From positions 930,001 to 994,000 of the forward strand of contig NZ_CAJRAU010000001.1 of NCBI RefSeq assembly GCF_907165045.1: a stretch of 64,000 nt of DNA. The letters are read 5' to 3'. This document shows positions 42,901 to 52,102 of the stretch, piece after piece. Position 1 is the first letter of the stretch; each line of letters begins with the position of its first letter. The notes beneath the pieces are model-generated. The model saw nothing but the letters and a program-made list of their open reading frames with translations, made no database searches and was not told the DNA's origin. The stretch is from Dyadobacter linearis. GTDB lineage: Bacteria > Bacteroidota > Bacteroidia > Cytophagales > Spirosomataceae. The translations under genes were made by a program, and so were the position numbers.

Positions 42901-43153
42901 GATCCCATTGATCATTGCAACAGGTGCCGGTGCGATCGGTAACCGCACAATCGGTGCGTCAGCGATGGGCGGGATGCTTTTCGGGACCATCTTCGGGGTG
43001 ATCATTATCCCAGGATTGTACTACATATTTGGCACCCTGGCCGACGGCAGAAAAATGATTAAAGACGAGGAAGACGGCTCGCTTACCGAACAATTCGTTC
43101 ACGCAGTCGACATTTTCCCTCACACTCAAGAAACTCAAAATGATGAGCAATAA
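39947..43153 (+). CDS. RND efflux pump, hydrophobe/amphiphile efflux-1 (AcrB-like)
   Basis: A 1068-residue inner-membrane pump with twelve TM segments in two repeats and two large periplasmic loops. It starts MFNQFIRRPVFAIVISIMIV, and TM4 contains the paired aspartates of the proton relay in LAIGIVVDDAIVVVEAVHAK. Its length and porter domains match AcrB/MexB-type HAE1 pumps, which expel drugs, detergents and dyes. It overlaps the channel gene by 14 bp. Confidence 0.97.
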   Translation: MFNQFIRRPVFAIVISIMIVFIGILAIEKLPISQFPDIAPTTVNIFIAYPGASADVLVKSTLITLEQAINGVQDMRYIATDATSAGEATLRIIFEPGTDPNVAVIRVKTRVDQVMPLLPELVQREGVIISPVQPSMLMYVNLYSKDKSIDEKFLFNYATVKMIPEIQRTKGIARAQILGSRRYAMRLWLNPERMRAYNISTEEVMKAVGEQSIVGRPGRIGQSSGIAAQSLEYVLTYKGRYDKPEEYENIIVRANAQGESVHLRDIAKVELGSEFFDIYSNLDGHPSAAIVLRQNYGSNASDVIEEVKKKLDVMKESFPPGVDYKISYDVSQFLDASIEQVIDTLRDAFILVALVVFIFLGDWRSTLIPILAVPVSLIGAFFVIQAFGLSINLITLFALVLAIGIVVDDAIVVVEAVHAKFEEEPGISPFNAVKKVLGEISGAIIAITAVMVSVFLPISFMSGPVGTFYRQFSITMASSIVISALIALTLTPVLCAMLLQNHHGHQKKKNLLTKGLDAFNRTFDKLTGRYVSLLKRIVSRRVVTWVVLLGFCAGIVFVNKILPAGFIPNEDQSTIYAIIQTPPGSTLEKTNEVSRRLQKICEEVEGIESVSSLAGYEIMTEGRGSNAGTCLINLKPWHDRKQNVKEIMEELEKETRGLGAVVEFFEPPAIPGFGTSGGFSMRLLDKTSDTDYAEFDKINKKFMDDLAKRPELTGLFTFFAANYPQYELQIDNQLAMQKGVSIGKAMDNLNIMIGSTYEQGFTRFNQFFKVYVQSDPSFRRLPSDLLKLFVKNDAGEMVPYSSFMTLKKGQGPNEITRFNLYNSAAIQGLPAKGYTTADAIQAIREVAAKTLPQGYDIAFEGLSYDESIRGNESLVVFAIVLAFVYFVLAAQYESFIIPFAVVLSLPVGVFGSFLLLKLMGLENNIYAQIGLIMLVGLLGKNAVLIVEFAVQKRSQGETILNAAIEGARVRFRPILMTSFAFVAGLIPLIIATGAGAIGNRTIGASAMGGMLFGTIFGVIIIPGLYYIFGTLADGRKMIKDEEDGSLTEQFVHAVDIFPHTQETQNDEQ

Positions 43154-44582
43154 AAGAATATTGACGTGGGTGGGGATCACTTTAAGTGCCCTCACCTACA
43201 CCGCCTGCAACGCCCCTTCTCAGGTCCAGCGATCTCCTAACAAAACATTATCAGCTGCCTACAATGGTCAGGCAGCTGATTCCACAGGCAATGTGGGCAA
43301 GATGAAATGGAAGGATTATTTCACCGATCCGCAACTGGCCGCCCTGATTGACACAGCGTTAAACAACAACCAGGAGCTGAACATTACTTTGCAGGAAATT
43401 GAGATCTCCCGCAACGAGATCCGCGCCCGAAAAGGGGAATATCTGCCTTTCGTGGGTTTGAGAGGCGGAGCCGGCATTGAAAAAGCAGGCCGTTACACGC
43501 AAGTGGGTTCCAGCGAAGCAACTACGGAAATCAAGCCCGGCAGAGAAACGCCTGAGCCATTACCCGACTTCGTTGTGGCCGCCTACGCACGATGGGAAGT
43601 GGATATCTGGCACAAATTGCGTAATGCAAAGAAGGCTGCTGTGAACCGCTATTTGTCTTCGGTGGAAGGTAAAAATTTCATGATGACCAACATCGTTTCC
43701 GAGATCGCCATCTCCTATTATGAGCTTTTGGCACTCGACACGCAGCTGAACATTGTCACGCAGAACATTGAGATTCAAACCAATGCATTGCGTATCGTGA
43801 AAATGCAGAAAGAAGCCACGCGGGTTACCGAGCTGGCTGTGCGCAGGTTTGAGGCACAAGTGCTGAACACGCAAAACCGCCAGTATGCCATTCGTCAGCG
43901 CATTGTCGAAACAGAAAACCGGATTAATTTCCTTTTAGGAAGATATCCACAGCCTGTTTTAAGATCAAGCACAAATTTCGAGACCATGGTGCCGGCAGTG
44001 ATCCAGGCAGGGATTCCTTCACAATTGATGGAGAACCGTCCGGATGTGAGACAAGCGGAGCAGGATCTGGAAGCTTCGAAACTGGATGTGCTGGTTGCAA
44101 GAGCGAATTTCTATCCTTCATTAGGACTGAATGCAGCCGTAGGTTTACAAGCGTTTAACCCGATTTATCTGGGTAATGTGCCAAAATCGCTGATGTCGAC
44201 ATTGGTGGCCGATCTCGCTGGCCCGCTGATCAATAAGAACGCGATTCAGGCAACTTATAAAAGCGCCAACGCGCGTCAGGTTCAGGCGATTTACAATTAC
44301 GAACGCACGGTTTTGAATGCTTACATCGAGGTTGTGAACCAGTTATCGAACATTAACAACCTGCAACAAAGCTTTGAAACCAAAACACGGGAAGTGGCTG
44401 CATTAACCGAATCAACCAACATCGCGAACCGCCTCTTCACTTCGGCAAGAGCGGATTATGTGGAAGTTTTACTAACGCAACGCGAGGCTTTGGAATCTAG
44501 ATTTGACCTGATCGAAACCAAGATGCAGCAGATGAATGCGACGGTGAATATTTACCGGGCGCTTGGCGGGGGTTGGAATTAG
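43140..44582 (+). CDS. TolC-like outer-membrane efflux lipoprotein (NodT family)
   Basis: A 480-residue lipoprotein (ALTYTAC, Cys about 23) with two repeated long-helix and beta-strand halves typical of OprM/NodT channels. Signs are WKDYFTDPQLAALIDTALNNNQELN at the N-terminus and MENRPDVRQAEQDLEAS at the start of the second half. It supplies the outer-membrane duct of the RND pump. The start overlaps the pump gene by 14 bp and a strong terminator follows, so it ends the operon. Confidence 0.95.
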   Translation: MMSNKRILTWVGITLSALTYTACNAPSQVQRSPNKTLSAAYNGQAADSTGNVGKMKWKDYFTDPQLAALIDTALNNNQELNITLQEIEISRNEIRARKGEYLPFVGLRGGAGIEKAGRYTQVGSSEATTEIKPGRETPEPLPDFVVAAYARWEVDIWHKLRNAKKAAVNRYLSSVEGKNFMMTNIVSEIAISYYELLALDTQLNIVTQNIEIQTNALRIVKMQKEATRVTELAVRRFEAQVLNTQNRQYAIRQRIVETENRINFLLGRYPQPVLRSSTNFETMVPAVIQAGIPSQLMENRPDVRQAEQDLEASKLDVLVARANFYPSLGLNAAVGLQAFNPIYLGNVPKSLMSTLVADLAGPLINKNAIQATYKSANARQVQAIYNYERTVLNAYIEVVNQLSNINNLQQSFETKTREVAALTESTNIANRLFTSARADYVEVLLTQREALESRFDLIETKMQQMNATVNIYRALGGGWN

Positions 44583-44617
44583 CATTGCCGTAAAGAGATA
44601 CTTTGAATAATAGATCA

Positions 44618-44648
44618 AAAGCCCGGAATTCCACATTCCGGGCTTTTT
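44618..44648 (+). terminator. rho-independent terminator of the RND operon
   Basis: A perfect 12-bp stem (44618-44629 with 44635-44646) encloses a 5-nt loop and is followed by a run of T. It lies 36 bp after the channel stop codon. The remaining part of the gap (44649-44812) shows no further gene. Confidence 0.92.
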
Positions 44649-44812
44649 GTAATAACTGCTTGCCGCGGGATCACCGTCGATACGTTTGATAACTAGCGCC
44701 AAGCCGATAGGACATTTGAAGATTGTATTGTAAAACAATGCTGTTGTTTAGTTTTCCTTTACGCAGTTGTTAGCACATTTTTCAGATAAAAAACGCGTAG
44801 GCGGATAGTCCT

Positions 44813-46126
44813 ATGAATCTCAGACACACTACAAAAAACCAAAAAACACGATATTACGAGCTGGATGCATTGAGAGGTATTGCGGCCGTCAGCGTGATGC
44901 TATTTCATTTTACAATCAATACCAATAAGACCCTGCTCGGATGGGAATTCCGGTTTGGCGTCACCGGAGTGGATCTTTTCTTCATGATCAGTGGGTTCGT
45001 GATCCTGTTGAGCGCATCCAAAACGAGTACTGCTGGCCGGTTTGTAAGATCACGGTATGTCAGATTGTACCCTGCCTTTTGGCTGTGTGCGCTGCTGACT
45101 TTTCTGGTCAAACAAACTATTGAACCCCTGAGTACCTCGACAAACGAACTGCTTGCCAATGCAACAATGGTCCCGATTTTCTTCGGGCATGAATACCTCG
45201 ATGGCTCTTACTGGACACTTGTTATTGAGCTGACATTTTACCTAGGCGTGGCCGCACTATTGTTCTCTGGCTGGATCGGCCAGATCGAAGAGGTTGGACT
45301 GTCTTGCATTGCGGCTATCGTGCTGCTGCACAGTAACGCAGGCTTTTATCCCGGCTTTTACCATTTTATCACCAATAAGGTGCAGATTATTAATCACTTT
45401 CCATTGTTCTTCTCAGGCATTGTTTGTTACCGGATCAAAAGTCTGGGCTGGACATTTCGTAGATCATCTTACCTGATCATTTCGATGGCAGCTTCTATTT
45501 ATCTGCACGACAAAGGCGGCCCGGCGCACCATTTCGTTAGCCTGCGGGAGCATAGCGTGCTGATCATCTCGTTTCACATACTTTTCATCCTTTTCATCCA
45601 CGGACAGCTGCAATTCCTGAAACAGCGAGTCCTGATTTTTTGCGGAGAAATATCTTATTGCCTCTACTTGATCCACCAGTATGTCGGTCTGAAAATAATG
45701 GACGCCCTGGCGGGAGCCGGCCAATTCAATATGTACGTTGCATTAATCGTAACCGTTTCCATTTGCATTTTTTCCGCGTGGCTTATTACGACCTGCATTG
45801 AGCTTCCGGTTATCGGTTATTTAAGATCAAAAAGGCAGCAGGCACGCGTGAAGCCCGCCTACATCATAAACACAGTAGCGATCGACACTAGAACCACGGA
45901 GAGCATCATCGAAAGGAAAACGAGCAGCGAAGACTGTTCTTCGTCGGCTTTGAGAAAAGCTGCAAATACGGTCACATTGGCCGCGACGGGAAACAGCGGC
46001 ACGAGCATCAACATTTTAAAATCCTCTTCTTCCAGATCCTTTGCTACCAGCGACGCGCCCAATGCAATTACTGCCAGGATCAAAGCAGCAGCGATAGTTC
46101 GAAAACCTAGCAGCTTTGCGAAATAA
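44813..46126 (+). CDS. acyltransferase family 3 protein with a tail antisense to the next gene
   Basis: A 437-residue frame. Residues 1-345 are a membrane O-acyltransferase of the OafA/ExoZ family: YYELDALRGIAAVSVMLFHF with the catalytic-type His, GVDLFFMISGFVI, an Arg-rich loop (GRFVRSRYVRLYPAFW) and about ten TM segments. It probably acylates sugars of an envelope polysaccharide. From about residue 349 the protein is Ser/Thr/Ala-rich low-complexity sequence, read exactly from the complement of the convergent AEC gene. The domain is complete without that tail, so I read it as the result of a lost stop codon. Confidence 0.85.
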   Translation: MNLRHTTKNQKTRYYELDALRGIAAVSVMLFHFTINTNKTLLGWEFRFGVTGVDLFFMISGFVILLSASKTSTAGRFVRSRYVRLYPAFWLCALLTFLVKQTIEPLSTSTNELLANATMVPIFFGHEYLDGSYWTLVIELTFYLGVAALLFSGWIGQIEEVGLSCIAAIVLLHSNAGFYPGFYHFITNKVQIINHFPLFFSGIVCYRIKSLGWTFRRSSYLIISMAASIYLHDKGGPAHHFVSLREHSVLIISFHILFILFIHGQLQFLKQRVLIFCGEISYCLYLIHQYVGLKIMDALAGAGQFNMYVALIVTVSICIFSAWLITTCIELPVIGYLRSKRQQARVKPAYIINTVAIDTRTTESIIERKTSSEDCSSSALRKAANTVTLAATGNSGTSINILKSSSSRSFATSDAPNAITARIKAAAIVRKPSSFAK

Positions 46127-46773
46127 GGCACTTTTATATCTTTAAATTTCACATTGGCCAGCTGAAACCCAACGATCATCATACCTGCCGCCGAGACCAT
46201 GAAACTCACTACTTTCAAAGCAGGCTTCACAACATCGGGCGTTTCCAAACCAACAATCTTGCAGATCACGCCCGCGACAAAAACGTACAAAAACGGAATA
46301 CTCAGCATTTCTTTCAGCGCCTTGCCCGAATCGTACTTCGTTTTCGCAACCTGGTAATAGCCGATCGTGTCGCCGTAAAGTGCCGAACCAAGGTAAATGC
46401 AGATCAGGACACTTACTTTATCTTCCCCAAAAAGGGCAGTGACAGTTGGGATACCGAAGAATGCGATATTGAAAAATGAAAACGAGCTTCGCAAAAGCAG
46501 CGGATCCGTTTCGTTACCCAGCTTATTCTGAATGCCTTTTGCCGCGTAATTCATGCCCAGCGCAAGCAGGAAAGTCAGGATAGGAAGTACGATCAGCTTC
46601 GAAGGTTCGGCATCGAGCATGTTGGTGAAAACCACCAGTGGGAGCAGCACATTGATCAGCGGTTTGCTGACATAATCCGAATTGAAATCGAATTTCTTGC
46701 TGATCAGATAGCCCGCCGGGATAAATGCCATCACCGGTAAAAGCTCCTTATAGAGTTCAAGAAGGGTTTCCAA
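45859..46773 (-). CDS. AEC (auxin efflux carrier) family transporter
   Basis: A 304-residue membrane protein with about ten TM segments in the typical two five-TM halves. Polar breaks occur at NMLDAEPSKL and at SAAGMMIVGFQLANVKF, where AEC carriers have their unwound helices. The family moves organic acids such as malate, malonate or auxin-like molecules. The last 268 bp are overlapped by the acyltransferase frame on the other strand. Upstream it overlaps the FAD-protein gene by 17 bp, so the two are co-transcribed. Confidence 0.92.
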   Translation of the reverse strand: METLLELYKELLPVMAFIPAGYLISKKFDFNSDYVSKPLINVLLPLVVFTNMLDAEPSKLIVLPILTFLLALGMNYAAKGIQNKLGNETDPLLLRSSFSFFNIAFFGIPTVTALFGEDKVSVLICIYLGSALYGDTIGYYQVAKTKYDSGKALKEMLSIPFLYVFVAGVICKIVGLETPDVVKPALKVVSFMVSAAGMMIVGFQLANVKFKDIKVPYFAKLLGFRTIAAALILAVIALGASLVAKDLEEEDFKMLMLVPLFPVAANVTVFAAFLKADEEQSSLLVFLSMMLSVVLVSIATVFMM

Positions 46774-48277
46774 TGAGCTGGGTAGTAAGGTGACGAGATA
46801 ATTTACCGATCATTTTGACATTGAACCAAACCGCATTCACATCCAGCAGCAGTCCGTTTGTAATATGTCCGACTGCGTAGAAATTCGAGTAAGTGTCATT
46901 TCCGGTGATCACCTGCATGGTTTCGGTATTGATCCTGATCCCGCCCGCCTTTTCAGGCTCTACCAGTCCGTCCTCCGACAGGTTTTGCATCAGTTCTGAT
47001 TTCATCATTTTCACCGCCGAAGCCGGACCCGTTGCATTGATCAGATACTTTTCAGAGAATTTTTCTCCCTTCTCGGAAGTCAACACAAATTCATTTTTTT
47101 CATCATCAAAAATCACCTCTTTCAAACCTGAAATCACTGTGAGTTGCCCGCTTTCAAACAATTGATTCACCCGCTCCGCGTTGACCAGCGGCATACAATG
47201 ACGGCTCACGCCCCAGTATGCACCAAGCCATTTCTTGAATTTCAGCTTTTCCGATTCGTCCAGCCACTTCCACATTTCCGAACTTTCGTAACGGAGTGAA
47301 TAGGGAATATTGATCAGTGCGTCGCCGCCGTCCCTGGCAATGCGAATATCTTCTTTCAGGAGCTCACCGGCCGGCTTTCCGATCCGTTCAGTCGCTTTCC
47401 AGTCTATTTTTCCACCCGCATTATCTTCCGCTTCCTGCATAAAAAGTCTGAAAATTTCCTTTACCGTCGGATTCCTCAGCTCCTTTCGCTGGATTTCATG
47501 CAGGTTTCTGAGTGTCAAAAACCTACACTCCACCTTTTGCGGGAATTCCGGTTGTACCCTCGGCATCAGACCATCGGGCGAATAGCAGGTTATTTTACCG
47601 GTATATTCATTATCCGTCAAAGTCATCAGCGCATCAATAGCGCTCAGACTCGACCCTAAGATTCCAACATTTTCATCTTTCGGGATTTTTTCCAGAAGCG
47701 GCGAAGAAGGCCACGGAGAGCCGAAATAATGCTCCTTATCTTCCAGTTCAGGGTAATTATTGGCAACCGGCGTACCTGGGGCGAGCAACAGAATGCTACA
47801 CTTATGTGATTGATTTTCAGATAGATGAATCTCAAATCCATCTTCGAGCTTGCTGACCCTATTTGCGCTGGCGTGGATAACATTTACTTCCATTCCCTCC
47901 GATTGCGCAAGCTGAAAGTAGTGTTCAAATTGCTCTTTTAAATAATCCCCGTATAACCGTCTGGTCGTAAATGCGCGATTTTCTCCCTGGTTATCAACCA
48001 CTTCGTCCCCTATCCTCGCCTCGTGTTCGATAAGCCAATCGCTGAAATGCTGTGGTTCGGTAAAATGGATCCCCATCAGATCCGCCTGAGTGTTGAGAAT
48101 ATGACCCGGTTGTTTGGTCCCGAAAGCAAGTCCTTTCCCAACTTCCTCATTCTCCTCGATGATCGTTATGCTGACATCCTTGTGACTTTTCGCGATCCTG
48201 AATTCCAGAAAAAGCTCTATAAATGCTGATATTCCACACGCTCCGCCACCTATAATGGCAATATTGGTTAAACTCAT
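46757..48277 (-). CDS. FAD/NAD(P)-binding oxidoreductase-like protein
   Basis: A 506-residue soluble protein with an N-terminal dinucleotide motif IAIIGGGACGISAF (residues 6-19) and the FAD-NAD(P)-binding pattern VGKGLAFGTKQPGHILNTQADLMGI typical of the family related to HpyO and lysine/ornithine hydroxylase-like flavoproteins. A second Rossmann region lies at NVGILGSSLSAIDALMTL, and the ending HITNGLLLDVNAVWF matches the family. The substrate is unknown. Coupling to the AEC carrier gene suggests the carrier imports or exports its substrate or product. Confidence 0.88.
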   Translation of the reverse strand: MSLTNIAIIGGGACGISAFIELFLEFRIAKSHKDVSITIIEENEEVGKGLAFGTKQPGHILNTQADLMGIHFTEPQHFSDWLIEHEARIGDEVVDNQGENRAFTTRRLYGDYLKEQFEHYFQLAQSEGMEVNVIHASANRVSKLEDGFEIHLSENQSHKCSILLLAPGTPVANNYPELEDKEHYFGSPWPSSPLLEKIPKDENVGILGSSLSAIDALMTLTDNEYTGKITCYSPDGLMPRVQPEFPQKVECRFLTLRNLHEIQRKELRNPTVKEIFRLFMQEAEDNAGGKIDWKATERIGKPAGELLKEDIRIARDGGDALINIPYSLRYESSEMWKWLDESEKLKFKKWLGAYWGVSRHCMPLVNAERVNQLFESGQLTVISGLKEVIFDDEKNEFVLTSEKGEKFSEKYLINATGPASAVKMMKSELMQNLSEDGLVEPEKAGGIRINTETMQVITGNDTYSNFYAVGHITNGLLLDVNAVWFNVKMIGKLSRHLTTQLIGNPS

Positions 48278-48371
48278 TTCCCGGTTTCTGTTTGCATCCA
48301 GCCACCCACCCGGCAGCTATTTCGTGACGGGTTCTTAAATAATCATGCTTGATAGAACGGGAACAATCGGG

Positions 48372-50744
48372 CTAATGCGGCAATGCAGCGGAAGTGATCT
48401 CTTTTTTCTCCCCATTAACCTTCACCACTACCTTTCGGGGAGTTTCGGAGGAAATCCGGTAGTCGGTGACTTTACCGTCTTTCCATTCAAAATCGACGGC
48501 AAAATTGCCTCTCGCTTTAAATCCTCTCACTTCGCCCGAGGCTTTCCATGTATCGGGAATGGCCGGGAGGATATTTATATACCCGTCGTGACTTTGTATC
48601 AGCATTTCGGCAATGCCCGCGGTGCCGCCGAAGTTACCGTCGACCTGGAACGGCGGACCTGCCGACAGCAGATTGGGGTATACGCCCCCGCCGCCGCCAT
48701 AATTCATATTGGTCTGTAAAGTGGGCATAAGCAGCTCTTTCAGCAATTTATCTGCACGGTTACCATCGTGTAACCTTGCCCAAAACAGCAACTTATACGC
48801 TTTCGACCAGCCCGGACTATCGTCCCCGCGCACTTCCAAAGTCTTTGCAGAAGCCGCTGCCAGCTCAGGCGTTTTTTCAGGCGTGATCAGCGGGGCCGGG
48901 TAAAGTCCGTACAAATGGGAAATATGCCTGTGCTTGGGATCCGTTTCCTTGTATTCTTCAAGCCACTCCATTAGTCTGCCGTCGCTTGCCACTACACCGG
49001 GCGGAGGCAGTTCTTTCAGTTTATTTTGAAGAGAAATTTTAAAATCCGCATCCAATCCCAGCACCTCGCAGGCTGTGATCACATTTGTAAAAAGCTCCCG
49101 GGTGATCTGGTTGTCGATCGTCGGGCCCATGCATATCGCCGCCTTTTTTCCATTGGCAAGATAAAATGTGTTCTCCGGCGAGATCGAAGGCGCGGTCACC
49201 AGCCAGCCCGTTTTCGGATCTTTCACCAATGCGCTGCTGTAAAACTCCGCGGAGCCTTTCAGGATCGGGTAAATTTCTTTGAGGTAATTTTTATCATTTG
49301 TAAAAGCATAATGCTCCCACAAATTATTGCAAATCCAGCCCGACCCTGCGTTGCTCGCGCCCCAGGAAGCTTCCTCGCCCGGCTCTGTAAATCCCCACAC
49401 ATTCGTGATCACGTGCGCCACCCAGCCGTTTGCATTGTAGTAAGCTTTGGCCGTTTTTTCTCCCGGCTTTACCATTCCTTTTACCAGGTCGGCCAGCGGC
49501 AAATTCAGCTCCGAAAGGTTGGTCACTTCCACGGGCCAGTGGTTCATTTGCACATTCACATCCAGGTGGTAATCGCCATTCCAGGGCGTGCGGATCTGGT
49601 TTGCCCATAGGCCTTGCAAGTTCGGCGGAAGCAGTCCCACGCGCGTGCTGCTGATGCTAAGATACCTGCCGAACTGAAAGAACAAAACGGGCAGCGCAAG
49701 ATCCGATGCAGGCTCTTTTTGATAGGCAAAAAGGCGCTGATCAGTAGGGATATCATCAATTTTAGCCTTTCCCAGGCGAAAGTTAGCACGATTGAAAAGT
49801 TTCTGATAATTTAACAGATGTACTTGTTTCTGAACACTGTAAGATTTTTTCACCGCGACATCAATCAGCCTCTGCGTCTCAAATTCAAAGTTTTTGACCT
49901 TAAAGTCTGTTCCTGCTGAAAAGTACAGAATGACTTCATTTGAATTGGTAATCACTAATTCCTTACCTGAAACGGCTACTTTTCCGCCTTTCACCTCCGG
50001 TCGGACCTTGGCCAGGTACCGCATTCCTTTTCCGTCCGTTCCGTTGTTTAATTGGCCCGACATTTCCAGGTTATTACCTTTAATAATGGTTTGAAATCGC
50101 TCGGGACGGTCGAGGCTGAGGCGTAGGTTCAGGTTGCCGGGCTTGTCAGCGGATAATTTTATAACACCGATATCATCACCAAAACTCGTAAAATATTCCC
50201 GTCGGTAAGTCACGCCGTTGACGGTATAAACCACACTCGCCACCGCGTCATTCAGCGACAATTCTCTTCTGTAATTTTGAAATTGAATGTTTGAAGAATC
50301 GACATTTTTGTATTCAAACTGCATACGCAGATTTCCCAAAACTTGGTAGCAGCCGAATGGTACATCCGCGCCGTCGCCATGCCCCGACCCCGCGCCTTTC
50401 GCCACAAAATTTTTGTTGACCAGCTGCTGCGCCTCGTCGTTTTTTCCTTCCAGGAGCAGCCTGCGAATTTCGGGCAGACTTTTGTGCGCCTCGTAATTAT
50501 TGGCATCCTGCACCCCACCCGACCAGAGTGTAATATCATTGAGTACGATATTTTCGCGCTGCACTCCCCCGTCGCTCATCATCCCCAGCCGCCCGTTACC
50601 AAGCGGGATCGTTTCCTCCCATTGCCGGGCAGGTTTGTCGTACCAGAGGCGCAACGGATTTTGAGACCACGCATTTTGCGGGGTTAGGCAGACGATAAAT
50701 AGTAAAACAGCAAGCGTACTCGGCAGGATATTTTTGCAGATCAT
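48372..50744 (-). CDS. GH95 family alpha-L-fucosidase
   Basis: A 790-residue protein with a signal peptide (about 1-28). Its beta-sandwich N-terminal domain opens with LRLWYDKPARQWEETIPLGNGRLG and is followed by an (alpha/alpha)6 barrel containing QMNHWPVEVTNLSEL, the Asn/His-rich active-site strand of GH95, and GGNFGG-type motif DGNFGGTAGIAEML near the C-terminus. The family releases alpha-1,2-fucose or alpha-L-galactose, for example from fucosylated xyloglucan. It is the first of the second glycan cluster and may complement the xyloglucan enzymes encoded earlier in the window. No regulator site was recognised in the 110-bp gap to the AraC gene. Confidence 0.93.
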   Translation of the reverse strand: MICKNILPSTLAVLLFIVCLTPQNAWSQNPLRLWYDKPARQWEETIPLGNGRLGMMSDGGVQRENIVLNDITLWSGGVQDANNYEAHKSLPEIRRLLLEGKNDEAQQLVNKNFVAKGAGSGHGDGADVPFGCYQVLGNLRMQFEYKNVDSSNIQFQNYRRELSLNDAVASVVYTVNGVTYRREYFTSFGDDIGVIKLSADKPGNLNLRLSLDRPERFQTIIKGNNLEMSGQLNNGTDGKGMRYLAKVRPEVKGGKVAVSGKELVITNSNEVILYFSAGTDFKVKNFEFETQRLIDVAVKKSYSVQKQVHLLNYQKLFNRANFRLGKAKIDDIPTDQRLFAYQKEPASDLALPVLFFQFGRYLSISSTRVGLLPPNLQGLWANQIRTPWNGDYHLDVNVQMNHWPVEVTNLSELNLPLADLVKGMVKPGEKTAKAYYNANGWVAHVITNVWGFTEPGEEASWGASNAGSGWICNNLWEHYAFTNDKNYLKEIYPILKGSAEFYSSALVKDPKTGWLVTAPSISPENTFYLANGKKAAICMGPTIDNQITRELFTNVITACEVLGLDADFKISLQNKLKELPPPGVVASDGRLMEWLEEYKETDPKHRHISHLYGLYPAPLITPEKTPELAAASAKTLEVRGDDSPGWSKAYKLLFWARLHDGNRADKLLKELLMPTLQTNMNYGGGGGVYPNLLSAGPPFQVDGNFGGTAGIAEMLIQSHDGYINILPAIPDTWKASGEVRGFKARGNFAVDFEWKDGKVTDYRISSETPRKVVVKVNGEKKEITSAALPH

Positions 50745-50854
50745 TTTGGCAATCGGTTAATTTCCTTTAATGCATAAAACATCCGCCGGGCGCAGCACTA
50801 CTGCATCCCGGTGATGTAATATTGAATTTTCTGAAACAAGTTTGGACTTCCTTT

Positions 50855-51955
50855 TTAAAGCGGCGCGACTTCTGCCAGCGATATTCCCTCGGCAAATTCC
50901 GCACAAAGCTGGCTCACATATCCCACGAAATGAACCAGATTAAGCATTCCGAGGCGGATTTTGTTGGGTAGTACCTGGTAGTATTTTTTAAATGCAGCGG
51001 TAAAATGCGTCGGGTTTTTGTAGCCGGTCTTTTGTGAAATTTCGGAGATCCTCGTGCCGGGCTGTTGCAGCAGCTGCATGGAAGCTTCCATCCGCAGATC
51101 GTGCAGGTAACTAAAAACGGGCTTTCCGAAAACTTCCTTGAAATGCTTTTTAAGGCTGAATTCGTTCGTGCCGATATGATGCGCGAGGTCTTTCAGCGAC
51201 CAGCTTTTATCCAGGTTCTCTGTCAAAATACGCCGCGCCAGGTGCATTTTCTCGACATCTGATTCTTTCAGTGCAATGGTAATATCAGGTGCCGGAAGCT
51301 GCTCATATTGCTCAAATTGCAGCGCGAGTAGCTCGATAACTTTCGCCTTGATAAACAGCCCTTTTTGGTAATTACTATATGTACAATTCAGAATCTCGAA
51401 CAGTGAGGAGATCATCCTGGAAGTGACGGGCATATTGCGCCAGCTCATAAACGCAGGCAGCAGCGAGCGGATACCCTTTTGAAAATGCGCGTAAAGCGGG
51501 TGCGTTTTAGGTAAGTTGTTGAAAAAGAAGTCGGTACTGAGGTTGATAGCAAAGACTTCCACATCCTCCTGCGGCCGCCATTGTATCTGCATGTCTTTTT
51601 GCGGCAATAAGAAAAGGTTATGCTGCTGCGAGCGGAATTTTACAAAAGGTTTTGTCGAAGCCTCGGAGAAATAGGTAGTAACGCTTTGCAAGCTGAAATT
51701 CATCTGAATGTGTGATCCCAGCATTCGGACAGGCAGCGGATCGGAGGAACGCACGTGGAATTTCCCGTACCATACGTACACACCTTCCATGATCAGCTCT
51801 TTCCCTACTCCAACTATCCGCGCGTCGTCGTAAACAAGGTTGCGCTCAGTCACCTCGTCCCCTTCCGGCGAAGCAAAATCCGGAAACTGCCAGAATTTCA
51901 TTCCTACCACTTGCTCCACCGGCTCCACGCGCGTCATTTCTCCCTGATTCGTCAT
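50855..51955 (-). CDS. AraC-family transcriptional regulator
   Basis: The ATG at 51955 has an unusually good Shine-Dalgarno (AAAGGAG, 6 nt upstream), which gives 366 residues; the frame is open to 52042, and the true start may be there or at 51976. The N-terminal part (about 1-260) is a beta-rich sensor with no clear match. The C-terminal 100 residues hold two AraC helix-turn-helix motifs, SLKDLAHHIGTNEFSLKKHF and RISEISQKTGYKNPTHFTAAF. It diverges from the SusC gene and lies upstream of the GH95 gene on the same strand. It probably controls the second glycan cluster. Confidence 0.87.
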   Translation of the reverse strand: MTNQGEMTRVEPVEQVVGMKFWQFPDFASPEGDEVTERNLVYDDARIVGVGKELIMEGVYVWYGKFHVRSSDPLPVRMLGSHIQMNFSLQSVTTYFSEASTKPFVKFRSQQHNLFLLPQKDMQIQWRPQEDVEVFAINLSTDFFFNNLPKTHPLYAHFQKGIRSLLPAFMSWRNMPVTSRMISSLFEILNCTYSNYQKGLFIKAKVIELLALQFEQYEQLPAPDITIALKESDVEKMHLARRILTENLDKSWSLKDLAHHIGTNEFSLKKHFKEVFGKPVFSYLHDLRMEASMQLLQQPGTRISEISQKTGYKNPTHFTAAFKKYYQVLPNKIRLGMLNLVHFVGYVSQLCAEFAEGISLAEVAPL

Positions 51956-52102
51956 TTTTTCTCCTTTTACCGTCATCGCGGTCACTTCTCCAAAAGATAC
52001 CTTTGCGCAAAAGTAGTCTGTATTTAGACTGTTTTTAAACAATACTTAAAAATCTACTAATAAATCAATTAAAAATTTCACAAATCCCTAACATCATTTG
52101 AA

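Noticed and set aside
49408..49422. ATCACGTGCGC in the GH95 gene as a LacI-type operator
   Set aside because: Only the central CACGTG is shared and it is inside a coding region.
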